Of a DNA stretch of 64,000 nt, positions 60,022-64,000 are shown in pieces. The stretch comes from Helicoverpa zea (taxonomy: Eukaryota; Arthropoda; Insecta; Lepidoptera; Noctuidae). Position 1 is the first letter of the stretch. Each line of letters starts with the position of its first letter. The stretch spans positions 8,742,001 to 8,806,000 of the forward strand of contig NC_061471.1 in the NCBI RefSeq assembly GCF_022581195.2, read 5' to 3'. A program made the position numbers and the translations under genes. Under the pieces are notes generated by a model. That model made no database searches. It was not told the origin of the DNA and saw only the letters and a list, made by a program, of their open reading frames with translations.

Positions 60022-61733
60022 AAAAGTTACCAAAACAAACTACATAAAGTTCATGGAACTCAACAGCATGTACATTTGCGTAGGCGGATATTCACGTACT
60101 TATCCGGATAAGTGTCTGTACAGTTTGACCTTTACCAAATTATTTGGTTAGTCTAATTCGAGGACCGAATAGGAAGACAATACATGCATACTATGCATAT
60201 TGTATCATTACTATGCCTACTATAGGATGCACTTGTACAAAATCATCAGTGCCCAATTAGACATACGTTTAGGCCCGGATGCTATCGTCTTATGAACGTA
60301 TAACCGATGCTTAGGGAGCTTCATGAGTCATATTATCGATATATAATCGGTGTGTTGTGCATTCGTGTCATACGATGGGCGCATTTGCATCGTAATATTC
60401 AAATTATTCAGCCTTGGTGGCGATTTATGAGGACCATAGAGGTACGGAAGTTGGTCCTTTTGGGAGTGACCTTCGATGCTTTAATGTTGGGAGATGAGGT
60501 GTTCTAGACGCACTAGGTGCCTTGATGTAGACGTGAGATAAGTCAGGTGTTGTTTTATAAATTAGGTCTGGGAGTTTCCTCTTATTCAAACTGTGCCTAC
60601 GAAGAATCTAATGCATAAATTAACCTAAAGATTTTGGAAAAATTCTAAGCTCTAAGCACTTTTCTAGATGTAACTTGAAATATATTCTTAACACACTGCC
60701 CCTTCACACAATTTGCATATTCTATAAAGGCCCACACATCAGTGCCCAGCCTCACTATCTCGAAGCATTAAAATCTTTTCACTGCCCAACAACTTTATTA
60801 CCAAATAATAATTATGATGACTGCTATTAAAAAGCAATGATACGTAATACCGTCTGAGATAACTGTGGTGTTAATTAAACCAATGTTACTCTTCTGTCGG
60901 CCTGAGGAGTTGGCTTTGTGCAGTCACGGATGGTAATTAACTCTCTTCCCGAAGCTGAGGTCCTGGTCCCGTGGGACTTTAGATCCGAGTTTACGGAGTA
61001 TATATGATTCATAAGCGAAGCGGATTTTACTTACATCTGTCGATTATTCATTGTTTTGGTTACGGAACTATATTTGTACTGACTTGTTGCTATTGGCGAG
61101 TTTCCAGAGGGTGAAAGCGCTCATCAATATGAATATGAACTTTTATTACGCTTTTTTCAACTTTGGAATATGTTCTCAGTTTTAGAAAGAACCTATACAT
61201 TCTTTGCTTGAAATTCAATAGGGTTATATCTTTCATGTTTTTTTTTTGTATCATTATTTTCTTTGGTTGAAATTTAATTGGGTTATCTATTGTTGATACT
61301 TTTTCTATATTATTATTTCCTTCACAATAAACAACCTACAATCGCTGTTCTTCTACAACTTGATCTATTACATAATAGAGATGCTATCACCTTCAGCCCA
61401 AAGGTACAGTTATGCGCGTGAGTCCTTTATCGCCGAATTCTATCGACATATCGGTGTTCGGCAGACGACACGGAAGATCTATAAGTGTCGATTACACTTT
61501 TATTTACATGCCATTACGTCTTATAATTGGTCTTTCTGTCTGTACTTAGATTTTTGAATTCGATAAATATGTTATTTTCGTTTTTAATTTGTTGTTTTGT
61601 ACTTATCCTTTTTTGATGTGTAACTTATTATTCTGTCTGGCTACGTCCTATAGAAATAAGATAATTTATTAAGTTTTTTAAATATATTTTACTCTATGTT
61701 TTTTTAATTAAATTGTGTTTTTGTTTGTTTCAG
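60022..61733. other. End of the long intron, no gene seen
   Basis: AT-rich. Frames at 60307-60507 and 61360-61557 have no motif. A short direct repeat TTGAAATT...GGGTTAT occurs near 61208 and 61269. The last 40 bases form the polypyrimidine tract and acceptor of exon 2. Confidence 0.45.
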
Positions 61734-61809
61734 ATCGCTGCTTCTGGCAGCAATCGTATTAAGTAATTGTATAACATGGACGGCGTCTAGGCATCACTAT
61801 GCACATAAT
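61734..61809 (+). CDS. Second coding exon of the window-spanning gene
   Basis: Acceptor TTTGTTTGTTTCAG|ATCGCTG and donor CATAAT|GTAAGTACC are both near consensus. The 76 bases are open only in the frame that continues from exon 1: TCG CTG CTT CTG GCA GCA ATC GTA TTA AGT AAT, giving LLLAAIVLSN, then CITWTASRHHYAHN. The Leu/Ala/Ile/Val run is the core of the signal peptide and the Thr-Ala-Ser-Arg region its likely cleavage zone, so the mature protein starts within this exon. It ends in phase 0; the rest of the gene lies beyond the window. Read alone in this frame the exon has no Met, consistent with a start in a separate upstream exon. Confidence 0.65.
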
Positions 61810-62063
61810 GTAAGTACCCGATCCATCTAATTAGCAATCCTTGACTAATAAGTAGTTTTAGACTGTAAAATGCTATCTTAGGCATTACATTCTTATAGTA
61901 AGTTCAACTCAGTCGTGCGCGCGGCCCTATGTGTGGGTAACCCTTGTACATATACAGTGACTTTGTGTGCGTGACAAGAGGTACAGTCGGGTACAAATAC
62001 AGTTATTTAGGGGTTGTATACGGCTATTTAAAGTACAGTTAAAACGTAATTTAGTTTATTTAT

Positions 62064-62335
62064 TTATAATGATTCTGTATCGCTACTTGAAAAATCAAAT
62101 GATGAATTTTCGGATTCGCTACTTTCACCAATGTTAATTATAAATTCTGACTCCATGTCAAAATGTCTATAGTATTCTTATTTTTTCTTTTGTACATGTC
62201 GACAAGTATTACCCAACATCCCTTCATCAATTTGACTTAAACGTTCATTTATGAGTTTCATTATTTCCGTCTTATTTTGGTCGACATTATGCAAAGCAAT
62301 ATAATTTTTTAAAATTCCCCACACATTTTGTTTCC
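62064..62335 (-). pseudogene. Transposase C-terminus of the TIR element, broken
   Basis: Minus-strand reading gives Lys-Gln-Asn-Val-Trp-Gly-Ile-Leu-Lys-Asn-Tyr-Ile, then MKLINERLSQIDEGMLGN, then Cys-Arg-His-Val-Gln-Lys-Lys-Lys, a stop, and Glu-Tyr-Tyr, then an acidic/Ser tail ending TAA at 62066-62064. The Trp...Cys-x-His-Val-x-Lys-x-Glu-x-x-Tyr pattern is, as I know it, the end of insect DDE transposases related to Tc1/mariner. The in-frame TAA between Lys and Glu and the LINE sequence at its upstream edge show it is dead. The catalytic DDE core is not in the window. Confidence 0.5.
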
Positions 62336-62906
62336 ATTATTATACGTCCAAACCGATGTCACTGTTACACACAATAGACCAGACCTTATATACACGGATA
62401 AAACTAGTAACAAAACATATTTAATAGATATCACCGTACCGTCAGATTACAACATAGGACCCAAAGAAATAGAAAAATTAAGCAAATACCATCTTCTGAA
62501 AACTGAAATCAACCGGCTGTGGAATACACAAACGGCTGTCATTCCGATAGTAGTAGGCGTAACGGGCATCGTTGCAAAAAGCATAAAAAAATACATAGAC
62601 CAATTAGACGCATCAATTAACATTCACATACTCCAAAAACAAGCAGCCATACATTCATCTATCATACTCAGCAAAGTATTAGGAGACACAGTATTCGTAC
62701 GAACAGCAGAAGAACAACACTCACACACTGACACACAAACACCAGACACACAAAACACGCATCCATCACCAAGCACGCAAGCGGGACCAGCCATCCAGGA
62801 ACAGAACACACAGCCACCATCTAACACCGAACATTCGTCATCATCACAGCCTAGAAGAGGAAGAAGAAGGATAAGAACAACGCAAACAAACACATCAACT
62901 ACATAA
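62328..62906 (+). CDS. LINE fragment with restriction-like endonuclease (R2/R4/Dong-type)
   Basis: A 192-codon frame; LINE similarity starts near residue 8 (Gln-Thr-Asp-Val-Thr-Val-Thr-His-Asn). It contains RPDLIYTDKTSNKTYLID: Pro-Asp, then 14 residues, then Asp, the PD-X(12-14)-D signature of the restriction-like endonuclease found in R2, R4, Dong and NeSL elements, followed by a Lys...Tyr region (EKLSKYHLLKTEI) and VIPIVVGVTGIVAKSI. The last 60 residues are a Gln/Ser/Thr/His-rich low-complexity tail. In complete elements this domain follows the reverse transcriptase and nicks the target. The 5' part is missing, so it is an incomplete but unbroken ORF end. Confidence 0.7.
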   Translation: MFPLLYVQTDVTVTHNRPDLIYTDKTSNKTYLIDITVPSDYNIGPKEIEKLSKYHLLKTEINRLWNTQTAVIPIVVGVTGIVAKSIKKYIDQLDASINIHILQKQAAIHSSIILSKVLGDTVFVRTAEEQHSHTDTQTPDTQNTHPSPSTQAGPAIQEQNTQPPSNTEHSSSSQPRRGRRRIRTTQTNTSTT

Positions 62907-62983
62907 TACATACACATTATATAATAAATAATACATACAAAATACTTATATAAAATCTAAATAAAAAGACTAGGGGGGACATG

Positions 62984-63020
62984 GGTATCTTTTTTTCCGC
63001 GGGCTGCGGAACGGGATACC
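62984..63020 (+). repeat. Two-stem hairpin in the LINE 3' untranslated region
   Basis: The outer stem GGTATC (62984-62989) pairs with GATACC (63015-63020). The inner stem TTCCGC (62995-63000) pairs with GCGGAA (63006-63011) around GGGCT. It lies about 80 bases after the ORF. Structured 3' regions are recognised by the polymerase in R2-type elements; a role here is inference. Confidence 0.6.
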
Positions 63021-63472
63021 TATTAAAACCGGCATAAAGTCGAGAAGGTCAAACCTACCCAATATACTAAATTATAGGTCTTTTACATTCTTAGTCCACA
63101 CATTTATTTATTGTCCGCGTACCCCGACCTAGAAAATATGTAAGGAGTATTTAATTCATCTTAGATATTTCACTTCATTTATTTCTTAGATACTGTCAAT
63201 GTCAATTTGAAAAGCCGTATGAGAAAATAATGATAAACTGTAAAATGTAATAATAAAAAGCTTTGAATGTTGTTTCATTTTTTTGAAACGCTACCTGACT
63301 CCTTAAAACATTTTCTCCGTGAAGAACTAGACATTTTCGTAAACGACTGTACCCATAACAAAAAGCGATGAGAACACGTCATGCTCGGACGACGTCACTG
63401 TCACACGAATGAAAGTTGTATATTTACAAGCCGACGCACACATAGGGCCGCGCGCAAATCTGAGTTGAACTA

Positions 63473-64000
63473 CACACATCAAAAGTGTCTAGGGATCAAG
63501 CATTTTTATGCGGATTTCTTGAGATTGAGATGTGGCTTTGTAATAAATTTATGATTTTATAAATTTATATGGATCCTTTTTGGTGCATTTCATAATTTGA
63601 ATCAGGAACTGTGAATCAAATTCGAGTAAAAGATGAAAATCAGCTGTCAATATTTTCCCTATAAACACATACAACGCATTGAAGACATTATTAGTGCTAC
63701 TGTTTCCCTACTACTGATTAAAACCAACGTTATTATGGAGCGGCGACGTCATTTAAGCAGGGAAGAAATGCTCAGAGCCGTGGGAATGATAGAAGCTGGT
63801 TCCCGGCAACGTACTGTGGCTTTAGCTCTGAATACAAGTCAGAGTGTTATCAGTCGACTTTGGACACGTTACCGAAGCACTGGTACCGTAGCTGAGCGCC
63901 ATGGAGGACGGTATCGCTGCACCACACGGAGACAAGACCGATACATTCAAATCTTAACTCGAAGAGCTCCAACAATAACCGCCATGATGTTAGCCGTGAG
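63473..64000 (+). mobile_element. Tc1-like transposon, 5' part (cut by window end)
   Basis: Starts at a TA (63471-63472) directly abutting the previous element with CACACATCAAAAGTGTC, which resembles Tc1-type ends, and leads into a transposase frame 260 bases on. The 3' end is outside the window, so the TIR pairing cannot be checked. Confidence 0.6.
63735..64000 (+). CDS. Tc1-like transposase, N-terminal part
   Basis: The ATG at 63735-63737 opens 88 codons with no stop to the window edge. Residues 1-50 form a helix-turn-helix (HLSREEMLRAVGMIEAG, then RTVALALNTSQSVISRLWTR). Residues 51-65 read RSTGTVAERHGGRYRCTTRR, matching the Gly-Arg-Pro-Arg linker region of Tc1 proteins with Tyr in place of Pro. 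Residues 66-88 start the second DNA-binding helix set (DRYIQILTRRAPTITAMML). The catalytic DDE part would follow outside the window. Open so far, so the gene may be intact. Confidence 0.85.
   Translation, partial: MERRRHLSREEMLRAVGMIEAGSRQRTVALALNTSQSVISRLWTRYRSTGTVAERHGGRYRCTTRRQDRYIQILTRRAPTITAMMLAV

Larger units (their letters stand above)
284..61733 (+). other. Putative 61.45-kb first intron
   Basis: Begins GTAGGAT after CAG and ends in a pyrimidine-rich TTTTTGTTTGTTTCAG. Almost all material in it is either featureless AT-rich sequence with frequent stops in six frames or mobile-element debris on both strands. Further small non-coding or micro-exons cannot be excluded by eye. Its length and the GC islands inside it (7.73-7.93, 9.28-9.33, 9.65-9.72 and 54.01-54.08 kb) leave room for alternative promoters. 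Confidence 0.5.
61901..63471 (-). mobile_element. TIR transposon with long imperfect ends, disrupted by a LINE
   Basis: The left end AGTTCAACTCAG...GCGCGCGGCCCTATGTGTG (61901-61935) matches the complement of 63437-63471; looser similarity continues inwards for about 40 bases. TA precedes the left end (61899-61900), and the next element begins at the TA right of the other end (63471-63472), so a TA duplication is possible but obscured. A transposase C-terminus lies on the minus strand. The middle is replaced or split by a LINE fragment from about 62340. Confidence 0.75.
61810..64000 (+). other. Start of the second intron
   Basis: Begins GTAAGTACC after exon 2 and is filled within about 90 bases by a TIR transposon and then a Tc1-like transposon. 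No further host exon is seen before the window ends. Confidence 0.5.

Noticed and set aside
1..64000. Bacterial features: operons, Shine-Dalgarno sites, CRISPR arrays, rho-independent terminators
   Set aside because: Composition, spliceosomal sites, and eukaryotic retroelements and transposons show that this is animal nuclear DNA. The short direct repeats seen are microsatellites or minisatellites, not spaced CRISPR units.

Overview
The window looks like nuclear DNA of a moth or butterfly (Lepidoptera, perhaps a noctuoid moth). It is AT-rich and almost free of host coding sequence. It is littered with repeats of lepidopteran type: short non-autonomous Helitrons with A|TC...CTAG|T ends, a tRNA-like SINE, RTE-type and restriction-like-endonuclease LINEs, a mariner, and terminal-inverted-repeat (TIR) elements carrying THAP, SAP or YqaJ-associated exons. 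There is no bacterial gene organisation, CRISPR array or operon. Species and host gene identity cannot be fixed by eye.

Host gene: one plus-strand gene appears to span nearly the whole window. A 5' exon ends at base 283 (start codon 264-266, CAG|GTAGG donor) and the next recognised exon is 61734-61809 (pyrimidine-rich tract, CAG acceptor, AAT|GTAAGT donor). Joined in phase they encode 32 residues with a typical secretory signal peptide. If right, 284-61733 is a single 61.45 kb first intron, or several introns with exons I could not see. A second start/donor pair 13-25 bases upstream keeps the same frame.

Intron content, left to right: a G-quadruplex candidate (1.3 kb); a TIR element with a GC island and subterminal repeats (7.5-8.3 kb); a nest of a THAP element containing a second THAP/YqaJ-like element and a Helitron (11.8-14.7 kb); a LINE 3' end with a 12-bp target duplication (16.2 kb); a TIR element with a SAP-like reading frame (18.8-19.2 kb); a LINE inserted in a LINE with a 16-bp duplication (20.9-22.4 kb); a decayed full-length mariner (22.9-24.2 kb); Helitrons at 28.9 and 39.7 kb; a 192-bp fold-back element with paired YY1/Pho-like motifs (39.3 kb); a SINE (44.5 kb); hairpins (46.2 and 48.4 kb); a DRE-like cluster (49.8 kb); and a second, inverted copy of the THAP/YqaJ-like element split by a 2.2-kb Helitron that itself holds a minisatellite and a SINE (56.9-60.0 kb). 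Past exon 2 lies a TIR transposon whose transposase is interrupted by a LINE (61.9-63.5 kb), followed by the start of a Tc1-like transposon cut by the window edge.

The most interesting system is the pair of 1-kb TIR elements at 12456-13603 and 56859-60021. Each keeps the start of a THAP-domain gene at one end and the start of a second gene at the other end, the two converging, with the interior deleted at different places. The second gene resembles the leader of insect YqaJ/SWIM-type proteins. Both ends carry a TGACGTCA box upstream of the start, which suggests a two-gene transposon with a matched promoter at each end.
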